Position numbers and translations under genes: made by a program | Shown here: positions 1 through 8,519 of the stretch, in pieces | How positions within the stretch are numbered: the stretch's first letter is position 1 | Layout of the letters: each line of letters starts with the position of its first letter | DNA from: an uncultured Collinsella sp. | GTDB taxonomy: Bacteria; Actinomycetota; Coriobacteriia; Coriobacteriales; Coriobacteriaceae | Length of the DNA: 10,717 nt | Assembly (NCBI GenBank): GCA_900549065.1 | Contig: URNC01000061.1 | Coordinates: 1 to 10,717 of the forward strand | Direction of reading: 5' to 3' | Notes under the pieces: model-generated | Seen by the model: the letters and a program-made list of their open reading frames with translations, nothing else | What the model was told of the DNA's origin: nothing | Databases searched by the model: none

Positions 1-6
1 CCTGCT

Positions 7-43
7 CACGACGGAGGCCACATTAAGTGGCCTCCTGTTCGTG
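7..43. terminator. Long hairpin, possible terminator of an upstream gene
   Basis: A perfect 9-bp stem (GGAGGCCAC at 13-21, GTGGCCTCC at 27-35) closes an ATTAA loop. It is extended by CACGA (7-11) pairing with TCGTG (39-43) across a small asymmetric internal loop. Neither side carries a convincing run of T, so it is not a textbook intrinsic terminator. Its place at the window edge, before the rlmD-type gene, makes read-through control of an unseen upstream gene the simplest reading. A protein-binding palindrome is possible. Confidence 0.45.
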
Positions 44-151
44 CGGAACTCGCGACAAATTAAACTCCGCGCCGGGCGCCACTCAGCCGGGAGACAACGT
101 GCTCGAAACCTTAAATAGCCTCCTCTCCAAACGGGCACGTTGAATGCACGG

Positions 152-157
152 TACAAT
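152..157 (+). promoter_or_regulatory. Putative -10 element (TACAAT) of the rlmD-type gene
   Basis: TACAAT ends 40 nt before the ATG at 198. No good TTGACA-like box lies 16-18 bp upstream. The same hexamer sits 24-40 nt before four other starts in this window, on the correct strand each time, which supports it as a -10 box. The rest of 44-197 holds no gene I can recognise. Confidence 0.4.
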
Positions 158-197
158 TGCTTCGGACTTTTCTTTTATTTAATAGTGGGGTTAATTC

Positions 198-1646
198 ATG
201 GCAGAATCTCGTGCAGAGCGTAAGGCTCGTCGTGCTTTGATCGAGGCAGCTGAGGGGTCGGGGGAGAAAAAATCTTCTAAGAAATCCAAGTCGTCTCAGG
301 ACGCGAAGGGTAAGTCGGCTAAGGGCAAGGCTAAGGCCAAGCGTCCCGGCTCTCGTCGGAACGAAGATAAGGCATCTCAGACTCGCTCCAAGCGCTCGGA
401 TAAAGATCAGGTTTCGTCTGCGCGTAAGGCTGTGGACCCCAAGTCTCCCTGTTCGATCATGAAAGCTTGCGGTGGGTGTACGGCGCTCAATCGTCCTTAT
501 AAGAAGCAGTTGGCGACCAAGCAGACTGCTATGGAGGAGCTTTTTGCTTCGCTTTGTGAGCGTGAAGGCATTGCTGTAGATCCTATTCGTGGTATGGGTG
601 TCACCCTGGGCGACCCGGGCAAATATCCTGCGCCGCGCGGTTTTCGCCATAAGGCCGCCACTCCCTTTGCCCCCGGCAAAGGGAGCGCTGTCCGTTGCGG
701 TTTCTTTGAGCGCGGCACGCACAAGATCGTTACCGTACCCGAATGCCCCGTCGAGGCACCGGGCGCCCGACAGATTCTTAACGGCATCGCGCGTGAAGCT
801 GAGCGCCTGCACATTCCCGCCTTTAACGAGGACAAGCATCTGGGCTTGCTCCGCCATGCCGTCGTCCGCTGCGGTTGGCGTACCGACCAGGTCATGGTTA
901 CGCTCGTGACCGCCCAGCGTGACTTACCGCATGCGCAGGAGTTCTTTGAGGCTGTCGCCGCACTCGATCCGCGCATCGTCACCGTCGCCCAAAACATCAA
1001 CGGACGTCCCGGCAACGCCATCCTCGGCGAGGAAACCCGCATCGTGTATGGCGCCGAATGCATGCGCGACCAGCTGCTCGGCTGCGAATTCGACATCTCC
1101 CCCACCGCGTTTTATCAGACCAACCCGCAACAGACCGAGCTGCTCTATCAGCTCGCTATCGACGGCATGGATTTGCACCAGGGCGATGTGCTCATGGATG
1201 CCTACTGTGGCAGCGGTACCATCGGTCTTTGCGCAGCTAAAGATGCCCAGAACAAGGATATCGGCATTATGCTGCTCGGTGTGGAGCGCAACCCGGCGGG
1301 CATTGCCGACGCACGTCGCAATGCCGAGCTCAACGGCCTCACCCGCAGCGCTTGGTTTATGGCCGACGACGCCACCGATTACATCCTGGATGCCGCCGAT
1401 AACAACGAGCGGATCGACGTCCTTTCCATCGACCCGCCGCGCGCCGGCTCTACCTCCGAGTTCCTCGAAGCTGCCTGCGCACTTAAGCCGCGCCGCATCA
1501 CCTATATCAGCTGCAACCCCGTGACCCAAGAGCGCGACCTGCACCAGCTCCTCGACGGAGGCTATCGCCTGCTCAAGATCACGCCCGTCGACATGTTCCC
1601 TCACACCGACCACACCGAAACCGTAGCGGTCCTCGAACGCCGCTAA
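198..1646 (+). CDS. rlmD: 23S rRNA (uracil-5-)-methyltransferase, RlmD/RlmCD (TrmA-like) family
   Basis: This is a SAM-dependent RNA m5U methyltransferase, 482 aa, expected to methylate 23S rRNA in the cytoplasm. The 4Fe-4S cysteines are all visible: C85, C91 and C94 (C-x5-CGGC) and C183 in VPECP. The FYQTN motif is at 305-309 and the SAM-binding loop DAYCGSG at 334-340. E363, the DPPR motif (412-415), the catalytic nucleophile C439 in YISCNP, and the general base E474 in HTETV follow in the usual order. Residues 1-80 are a Lys/Ser/Arg-rich, probably disordered tail; no TRAM domain is visible. The start is fixed by an in-frame TAA at 192-194 and a GGGG Shine-Dalgarno at 186-189. The family is certain. 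Which uridine is modified (U1939, U747 or both) cannot be read from the sequence. Confidence 0.93.
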   Translation: MAESRAERKARRALIEAAEGSGEKKSSKKSKSSQDAKGKSAKGKAKAKRPGSRRNEDKASQTRSKRSDKDQVSSARKAVDPKSPCSIMKACGGCTALNRPYKKQLATKQTAMEELFASLCEREGIAVDPIRGMGVTLGDPGKYPAPRGFRHKAATPFAPGKGSAVRCGFFERGTHKIVTVPECPVEAPGARQILNGIAREAERLHIPAFNEDKHLGLLRHAVVRCGWRTDQVMVTLVTAQRDLPHAQEFFEAVAALDPRIVTVAQNINGRPGNAILGEETRIVYGAECMRDQLLGCEFDISPTAFYQTNPQQTELLYQLAIDGMDLHQGDVLMDAYCGSGTIGLCAAKDAQNKDIGIMLLGVERNPAGIADARRNAELNGLTRSAWFMADDATDYILDAADNNERIDVLSIDPPRAGSTSEFLEAACALKPRRITYISCNPVTQERDLHQLLDGGYRLLKITPVDMFPHTDHTETVAVLERR

Positions 1647-1674
1647 CCAACCTCAGTAGATTTTTGGGACAAGA

Positions 1675-1706
1675 AAGGGGGCGACCCGTCTGGGCCGCCC
1701 CCCCTT
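1675..1706. terminator. Hairpin terminator between convergent genes
   Basis: GGGGGCG (1677-1683) pairs with CGCCCCC (1696-1702). An inner CCC/GGG stem closes a GTCT loop after one A-C mismatch, and outer AA/TT pairs flank the stem. It lies in the 80-bp gap between the stop codons of the rlmD-type gene and the PHP gene, so it probably serves both strands. T-runs are weak on both sides. Confidence 0.7.
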
Positions 1707-1726
1707 CGCTTGGTTTATAAATTCCG

Positions 1727-2548
1727 CTACATCCCATTGCGCAGATCGCACACGCCGGCTGCCGCCATCTCGCGCAGCAGCGTCTCGCGATCGCGCGTCA
1801 CGATCAGATCCAACGGGAAGTGAATCTCGTCGAGCATCTTGCGCGCGTGATCGAGCTTGCCAATGGCCATGCCAATGTGGGCATCGGTTGACACGCCAAT
1901 GCCCACGCCCAGCTCGGCGCAGCGCTCGGCGATCTTGCGGCATACGGCCCAATGCTCAGTGTCGACACCGTGTTCAAGACTATGGTTGTTGATCTCGATA
2001 ATCTTGTGCTTGGCCTTAGCTGCCAACAGCACCTCGTCGATATCGAACGGCACGCCCGAACGCCCCGTGTGACCCAGCATGAACACCTTGGGGTGCTCCA
2101 GGGCATTGATATACATCTCGGTCGTCTGGGCCAGCGTCGCGCCTTCAGCAATCTGCGGATTATGCACGCTCGCAACCAAATAATCCAAATTTCGCGTAAC
2201 CAAATCGAACAGCGAATGCTGACGGCTGTACGAATCGCCGGCAATATCGAGCGTGACAGGAGTGTCCTCGCCAAACAGGCTTCCGTCCAGCGAAACGATA
2301 TCGGCCTCGGCACCACGCAGCACCAGCACGCCGCTCCAAATGCGCGGCCAGATATCCTGGTTGATAAAGAACTGGTAACTGCGCAGGTCATTGGGGCAAG
2401 CCGTAACCATAGAGCTCAAATGGTCGGCAGATCCGAGCACCTGCAGACCACGCTCTGCCGCCCAGTACACATTCTCCTCAATGGTCGAATATGCATGCGC
2501 AGAGAACATCGTATGGGTATGAATGTCACAAGAAAGCAGGTAGGGCAT
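1727..2548 (-). CDS. PHP-domain metallophosphatase, YcdX-like
   Basis: A 273-aa protein of the PHP superfamily (polymerase and histidinol phosphatase), closest in pattern to E. coli YcdX, a trinuclear-zinc phosphatase. The metal ligands appear in the expected order: H10 and H12 in DIHTHT, H18, H43 in SADH, E81 in GAEAD, H129 in SVHN, H160 in LGHTGR, then D222 and H224 in STDAH. No polymerase or other domain is attached and there is no signal peptide, so it should be a cytosolic enzyme. The natural substrate is not known; histidinol-phosphate activity is possible but there is no his gene nearby. The start is supported by AAGGAG just upstream of the ATG. It follows the aminotransferase on the same strand after 165 bp, and a TACAAT box suggests its own promoter. 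Confidence 0.85.
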   Translation of the reverse strand: MPYLLSCDIHTHTMFSAHAYSTIEENVYWAAERGLQVLGSADHLSSMVTACPNDLRSYQFFINQDIWPRIWSGVLVLRGAEADIVSLDGSLFGEDTPVTLDIAGDSYSRQHSLFDLVTRNLDYLVASVHNPQIAEGATLAQTTEMYINALEHPKVFMLGHTGRSGVPFDIDEVLLAAKAKHKIIEINNHSLEHGVDTEHWAVCRKIAERCAELGVGIGVSTDAHIGMAIGKLDHARKMLDEIHFPLDLIVTRDRETLLREMAAAGVCDLRNGM

Positions 2549-2585
2549 CAGGTCTCCTTATCTGGCACGGCCGTCGCTTATATTC

Positions 2586-2591
2586 ATTGTA
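2586..2591 (-). promoter_or_regulatory. Putative -10 element (TACAAT) of the PHP gene
   Basis: TACAAT on the minus strand ends 37 nt before the start at 2548. A weak TTACGA lies 17 bp upstream as a poor -35 candidate. The box lies inside the gap after the aminotransferase gene and would let the PHP gene be transcribed separately. Confidence 0.4.
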
Positions 2592-2648
2592 CGCATAGCC
2601 TTCGATAGTCGTAAAACCACTCCATCCCAAAGACACAACGTCCATGAC

Positions 2649-2679
2649 AACGGGGTCCGGCTTAACACCAAACCCCGTT
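2649..2679 (-). terminator. Weak stem-loop after the aminotransferase gene
   Basis: AACGGGGT (2649-2656) and ACCCCGTT (2672-2679) form an 8-bp perfect stem with a 15-nt loop, about 35 bp past the aminotransferase stop. There is no T-run on the minus strand after it, so termination would be inefficient or factor-dependent. It also overlaps a possible small ORF in the same gap and may be incidental. Confidence 0.3.
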
Positions 2680-2713
2680 TCACGTAAAACATTGTAGGCA
2701 GAGCGCTTTACTT

Positions 2714-3898
2714 TTAACGATACTCGTCCGCCAACTGTTTCCAAGCGGGTAGCGAATTGACAATCGTTTCGTAACTCACGCAATAGCCCAGGCGGAACCA
2801 ACCCGGCATACCAAAGCTGTCCGAGGGAACCGCAAGCAACTCATACTTCTTTGCGCGCTCGCAAAACGCATTCGCATCGGGCTCCAACGCTTTCACCCAT
2901 AGGTAGAACGCGCCATCCGGCTCAACATAGGTGTAGCCATAGTCCGCCAAGGCATCGGTGAGCGCCGTGCGGTTGCGTGCATAGGCCTCAACGTCACTCG
3001 GCTCATCGATGCAATCGATAATTACGCGCTGGAAGAGTGCCGGTGCGCATACAAAACCTAGCGTACGGGCAGCACCCGCAACAGCCGGCATCAGACGGGC
3101 AGCCTGCGGATTGGTGTTGGGAACCAAGATCCACCCCACGCGCTCGCCCGGCAGCGACAGCGACTTGGAATACGAGTAGCACACGATGGTGTGCTCGTAG
3201 ATCGAGGGCACCCAAGGCACCTCGGCACCGTACACAATCTCGCGGTACGGCTCATCCGAGATGAGCATAATCGGATTCTCGGGATCGCGCTGAGCGTTGG
3301 CCTCACGCAGGACATTGGCCAGTCGCGTCAGCGTGTCGAATGTATATACGGCACCGGTCGGATTGTTGGGAGAGTCAATGATGACGGCCGCCGTCTTATC
3401 GCTGATCGCCTTGAGCACGTTGTCCACGCTCAGCTGGAACGTATCTTCATCGGCGAGCGCCTCAACACACGTACAGCCGGCCTTCTCAATCCAAACGCGA
3501 TACTCCGGAAAGTACGGGGCGATAACAATAACCTCGTCGCCCGGGTTCGTAACGGCGTTGAGCGTGCAGGTGAGCGAAGCCGCGGCACCCACCGTCATAA
3601 AGACGTCTTTGCCCTCATAGCTCGTGCCAAAGCGGCGGTTGAGCGATTCGGCGACGGCTGCTCGACATTGCGGCAGGCCCGGAGCGGGGGTGTAGCCGTG
3701 CAACTGGTCACTCGGCAGCTCCAGGGCCTTCTTAATCGACTCAGCCACAGCAGCGGGCGCCGGAACGCTCGGATTGCCCAGCGAAAAATCGAATACGTTT
3801 TCCGCACCGATCTGCGCCTTGCGCTCAAGGCCATAGCTAAAAATCTCACGGATGATGGAGCTTTCCGCGCCGCGAGCATACATAGTTTCGTTGATCAT
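2714..3898 (-). CDS. Class I/II (fold type I) PLP-dependent aminotransferase
   Basis: A 394-aa cytosolic aminotransferase that moves an amino group from an amino acid to a 2-oxoacid. PLP-site residues are clear: the Schiff-base lysine K245 in SYSKSLSLPGER, N179 in SPNNPTG, D215 in ISDEPY, Y129 in APYFPEY, and the carboxylate-binding R369 in FRLGY. The N-terminal FDFSLGNPSVPAP (36-48) is typical of the aspartate/aromatic aminotransferase branch. Substrate cannot be assigned; aspartate, alanine or aromatic amino acids are all possible. I take the ATG at 3898 because AAAGGGG lies at good spacing before it. A longer reading to 3997 starts inside the inverted repeat at 3958-4019, translates part of it, and lacks a family-like N-terminus. 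No biosynthetic operon surrounds it to suggest a pathway. Confidence 0.9.
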   Translation of the reverse strand: MINETMYARGAESSIIREIFSYGLERKAQIGAENVFDFSLGNPSVPAPAAVAESIKKALELPSDQLHGYTPAPGLPQCRAAVAESLNRRFGTSYEGKDVFMTVGAAASLTCTLNAVTNPGDEVIVIAPYFPEYRVWIEKAGCTCVEALADEDTFQLSVDNVLKAISDKTAAVIIDSPNNPTGAVYTFDTLTRLANVLREANAQRDPENPIMLISDEPYREIVYGAEVPWVPSIYEHTIVCYSYSKSLSLPGERVGWILVPNTNPQAARLMPAVAGAARTLGFVCAPALFQRVIIDCIDEPSDVEAYARNRTALTDALADYGYTYVEPDGAFYLWVKALEPDANAFCERAKKYELLAVPSDSFGMPGWFRLGYCVSYETIVNSLPAWKQLADEYR

Positions 3899-3922
3899 CT
3901 GTTCCCCTTTCGCATAGGCGCT

Positions 3923-3928
3923 ATTGTA
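3923..3928 (-). promoter_or_regulatory. Putative -10 element (TACAAT) of the aminotransferase gene
   Basis: TACAAT on the minus strand ends 24 nt before the start at 3898. No -35 box is recognisable. The large inverted repeat begins about 30 bp further upstream, so it sits at the edge of this promoter. Confidence 0.4.
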
Positions 3929-3957
3929 CGCTTTAGCCGAGCAAAGTGCCGCAGCAA

Positions 3958-4019
3958 TGTTAATTGGGGACAGACTTAAATGCGTGAAAACGCTCATTTA
4001 AGTCTGTCCCCAATCAACA
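3958..4019. repeat. Long inverted repeat, REPIN/MITE-like palindrome
   Basis: The arms ATTGGGGACAGACTTAAATG (3963-3982) and its exact complement (3995-4014) make a 20-bp perfect stem. One A/C mismatch (3962/4015) is followed by four more pairs, TGTT with AACA. The 12-nt centre contains CGT-GAAA-ACG, a short stem closed by a GNRA-type tetraloop. It lies between the ftsH terminator and the aminotransferase promoter and belongs to neither gene. From memory, GGGGACAGAC and GGGGTCAGAC cores are typical of short repeats spread by REP-associated tyrosine transposases (IS200-like RAYTs). No transposase is present here, so this would be a non-autonomous copy. Class assignment is inference; the palindrome is seen directly. 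Confidence 0.75.
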
Positions 4020-4036
4020 GACGGCCCCATATCGCT

Positions 4037-4076
4037 CAAAAGAAAAAGCCTCCGCAGGTTTCCCCGCGGAGGCTTT
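4037..4076 (-). terminator. Intrinsic terminator of ftsH
   Basis: An 11-bp perfect stem (4045-4055 with 4066-4076, arm GCGGAGGCTTT) closes a 10-nt loop. It is followed on the minus strand by TTTTTCTTTT. It begins about 12 bp past the ftsH stop codon. This is the clearest Rho-independent terminator in the window and ends the tilS-hpt-ftsH cluster. Confidence 0.92.
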
Positions 4077-4087
4077 CGCCACAAAGA

Positions 4088-6235
<2,148 letters not shown>

Positions 6236-6236
6236 C

Positions 6237-6785
6237 TTACGAATAAACCTCCGGTTTCAAAATGCCCAGATACGGAAGGTTACGATAGCGCTCGGCATAG
6301 TCGAGGCCGTAGCCCACCACAAAGGCATCGGGGCAATGGGTTCCAACATACTTGGGCGTGATGGCCGAGACGCGGTCCTCAACGTCCTTCCACAGGAAGG
6401 CGGCGACCTCCAGAGAAGCGGGCTTGCGGCTCTCGAGGTTCTTCATCAGATACTTGAGCGTCAGGCCCGAGTCCAGAATGTCCTCGACGATCAGCACGTC
6501 GCGACCGCGGATGTCGATATCCAGGTCCTTAATGATACGCACGATACCCGAGGACTTCACACCGTCGCCGTAGCTCGAAACAGCCATGAAATCAATGTTG
6601 GTCGGCAGCTCGATCTTACGCATCAGGTCGCCCATAAAGACCACGGCGCCGCGCAGGACCGCAATCAGCACCAGATCCTTACCCGCGTAGTCGCGCGTAA
6701 TCTCCTCGCCCAGGCGAGAGACGATACCGTCGATATCCTCCTGCGTGAACAGAACCTTCTCGATATCCGGATGTTGAGAAGCCAT
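6237..6785 (-). CDS. hpt: Hypoxanthine (guanine) phosphoribosyltransferase
   Basis: A 182-aa cytosolic purine-salvage enzyme that joins hypoxanthine or guanine to PRPP to give IMP or GMP. The PRPP-binding signature VEDILDSGLT is at 100-109. The LRG loop (44-46), the SYG flexible-loop motif (71-73), K133 in the position that contacts the purine base, and the C-terminal FVVGYGLDYAERYRNLPY (155-172) are all typical of the family at usual length. AAAGGG precedes the ATG. It lies 147 bp downstream of tilS and abuts ftsH, the order known from many Gram-positive bacteria. In Bacillus and Listeria, HPRT and TilS have been reported to interact and regulate ftsH; whether that holds here is unknown. A separate promoter is suggested by TGCTAGAAT at 6842-6850. 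Confidence 0.95.
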   Translation of the reverse strand: MASQHPDIEKVLFTQEDIDGIVSRLGEEITRDYAGKDLVLIAVLRGAVVFMGDLMRKIELPTNIDFMAVSSYGDGVKSSGIVRIIKDLDIDIRGRDVLIVEDILDSGLTLKYLMKNLESRKPASLEVAAFLWKDVEDRVSAITPKYVGTHCPDAFVVGYGLDYAERYRNLPYLGILKPEVYS

Positions 6786-6841
6786 GACAACCCTTTCTTG
6801 TGCTTATCGCCCACACACCGCCGTATGGACGCGAACTACAC

Positions 6842-6850
6842 ATTCTAGCA
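6842..6850 (-). promoter_or_regulatory. Putative extended -10 promoter (TGCTAGAAT) for hpt-ftsH
   Basis: On the minus strand TGC-TAGAAT matches the extended -10 form TGn-TAnAAT, and would give a leader of about 50 nt before hpt. No TTGACA-like box is present, consistent with an extended -10 promoter. It lies just downstream of the palindrome at 6851-6881. Confidence 0.4.
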
Positions 6851-6881
6851 GCGCACGGGGTAAATTTACCAGCCCGTGCGC
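6851..6881. terminator. Nested palindrome between tilS and hpt (stem-loop or operator)
   Basis: The outer arms GCGCACGGG (6851-6859) and CCCGTGCGC (6873-6881) form a 9-bp perfect stem. The loop side contains the 12-bp perfect palindrome GGTAAATTTACC (6859-6870). There is no T-run after it on the minus strand, so a terminator role for tilS is doubtful. Its position immediately upstream of the hpt -10 candidate also fits a repressor or activator site. Confidence 0.45.
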
Positions 6882-6932
6882 CATCAGCGCGGGAATACCG
6901 TCAACGTCGCACAGAATAGCAGGCGTGGGACG

Positions 6933-8471
6933 CTATTCCGCATCGACCACGCGGAGCAGATATGCCACGCGCGTTGCGGCCGTGCACTTAAAACGCTCGT
7001 CCGCGCGAACTCCGGCGACCCACACCACGGCACCCCCCGGCGCCGTCCTCACCATGGGCACGCCGGCGCGCTCGGAAACGGGAATGCGAGCCTCACCTAG
7101 CAAATCGGATACTTTCTTGCTTCGGCCACTCATCCCTAACGGGCACATCACGTCTCCCGGCGCGGGACCGTCCACCCACAGGCGCGCCAATCGCGCCTCG
7201 GCAGGGATCTCGCCACGCGAGCCCGCCAGGATCCGCTCACTATCGCTGTCGGCAAAACCCAGGGCAGCCGCGTCTACCAAAGCTGTCACTTCCCCGGCAG
7301 CCGCAAGCTCACGGGCGCGGCGTACGATATCGCATCCCGGCTCAACAGCCATCGGTTCTGTGACCAGCATACGTCCCCCGCCCAACGGCAAACGACCGGG
7401 TACGGTAACCCAGTCCGCGACCAGGCCCTCGCGAGCCGCCGGCGCCTTAAACGCCAGCATGCCAAACTCAATGCGTGCGTCAATCCCCGCCGGAAGCGTG
7501 ACCGAGCCGGTGCCCTCGGCAACGCAGGAAAGGACTCGCTCCACATGTCGCATCTCGGGACGAGCGTCCGGATCGATGCGCTTAATCGCCAGTCGCACGA
7601 TGCGCCGCGCGATTACCACCTCGGCCGCAGCAAGGCGCCTGGCATCGAGCACCAGCGCGCCCGCTGCCTCTTTGCGCAAACAGCTTCGAAACGCCTGTGC
7701 CGAAAGCTGAGACAAAAACGCGTCCTCATCGCCTAAGATCTCGCAGGCGGCGCCAATCGTCTTGCACACGCTCGCGTTGCGCTGCGCCACCACCGGCATC
7801 ACTCGATGGCGCACGTAGTTTCGCAGATACGAGATATCCTCATTGCTCTCGTCTTCACGCCACGGCTGACCATGTACCTGTAGATAGCCCACGAGCTCGC
7901 CATGAGTTAGGTCGAGCAAGGGACGCACCACGATATTCCTCCGGCGAGGAATGCTCGATAGGCCAGCAGGCCCTGAACCCTTAATCGCGTTCATCAAAAA
8001 CGTTTCCGCGCGATCCGAAGACGTGTGCGCGGTGCAGATACGAGCCGCCGTTCGCGGTGCCCCCGTCTGGGCGCAGAGCTCGCGAACATACCTCCGCGCC
8101 GCGGCATAGCGCACTTCGCGGGCCGCGGCCTCAATATTGCCCGACTCCCCATCAAAATAAGCGTGCTCCACGCACAGCGGTAAACCATATTTCGCGCAGA
8201 GCTCACGCACAAAGGCCTCGTCGCCATCGGACGCCTTGCCGCGCAGATGATGGTTTACATGCAGCACATGCAGGCGCTCGCGAGCAATGGGGGCAACACC
8301 GCGTCCGTCTTGGATATCCAGCTTTGATGTGCACGCCATAAGAAGCAGTGCCGTCGAGTCCGCGCCGCCTGATACCATGAGCACGACAGGAGCAGCCTGC
8401 TGCCTCGTTCGGGTCTCATCGACTGCCCCGGGCACGGCATGGTGTCCGTAATGCTGTGATACCGTTGGCAT
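6933..8471 (-). CDS. tilS: tRNA(Ile)-lysidine synthetase
   Basis: An essential cytosolic enzyme that attaches lysine to C34 of the tRNA-Ile CAU anticodon, so that it reads AUA and is charged with isoleucine. The ATP-binding PP-loop SGGADS is at 34-39. Typical family signatures follow: HVNHHLRG (71-78), the region ending in the E-D-E-S-N patch (206-210), and YLRNYVRHRVMP (215-226). A C-terminal TilS domain carries PLGMSGRSKKVSDLL (444-458). At 512 aa it is somewhat longer than E. coli TilS (about 430 aa). I chose the ATG at 8471 because GGAGGAGG lies just upstream. Longer starts at 8501 and 8540 exist, but 8501 overlaps a TACAAT -10 candidate and 8540 would overlap the divergent walJ gene. It leads the tilS-hpt-ftsH cluster. 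Confidence 0.95.
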   Translation of the reverse strand: MPTVSQHYGHHAVPGAVDETRTRQQAAPVVLMVSGGADSTALLLMACTSKLDIQDGRGVAPIARERLHVLHVNHHLRGKASDGDEAFVRELCAKYGLPLCVEHAYFDGESGNIEAAAREVRYAAARRYVRELCAQTGAPRTAARICTAHTSSDRAETFLMNAIKGSGPAGLSSIPRRRNIVVRPLLDLTHGELVGYLQVHGQPWREDESNEDISYLRNYVRHRVMPVVAQRNASVCKTIGAACEILGDEDAFLSQLSAQAFRSCLRKEAAGALVLDARRLAAAEVVIARRIVRLAIKRIDPDARPEMRHVERVLSCVAEGTGSVTLPAGIDARIEFGMLAFKAPAAREGLVADWVTVPGRLPLGGGRMLVTEPMAVEPGCDIVRRARELAAAGEVTALVDAAALGFADSDSERILAGSRGEIPAEARLARLWVDGPAPGDVMCPLGMSGRSKKVSDLLGEARIPVSERAGVPMVRTAPGGAVVWVAGVRADERFKCTAATRVAYLLRVVDAE

Positions 8472-8499
8472 TCGCTTCCTCCTCCATTCGTCCGCACCC

Positions 8500-8505
8500 A
8501 TTGTA
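8500..8505 (-). promoter_or_regulatory. Putative -10 element (TACAAT) of tilS
   Basis: TACAAT on the minus strand ends 28 nt before the tilS start at 8471 and just before its GGAGGAGG ribosome binding site. A plus-strand TATCCT (8504-8509) overlaps it and may serve the divergent walJ gene, whose ATG is at 8520. Only 48 bp separate the two start codons, so the two transcription units share this space. Confidence 0.4.
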
Positions 8506-8519
8506 TCCTTTGGAATCTT

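Noticed and set aside
44..151. Possible tRNA or RNA gene in the GC-rich leader before the rlmD-type gene
   Set aside because: No cloverleaf, no T-loop GGTTC-like arm and no matching acceptor stem could be found by eye.
111..1613. Several long antisense and alternative-frame ORFs over the rlmD-type gene
   Set aside because: They overlap a gene with every expected motif, lack family-like sequence and have biased Arg/Ser/Leu content typical of shadow frames.
3899..3997. N-terminal extension of the aminotransferase from an ATG at 3997
   Set aside because: The extra 33 residues translate part of the inverted repeat and the promoter region, while the ATG at 3898 has a good AAAGGGG ribosome binding site and a family-like N-terminus.
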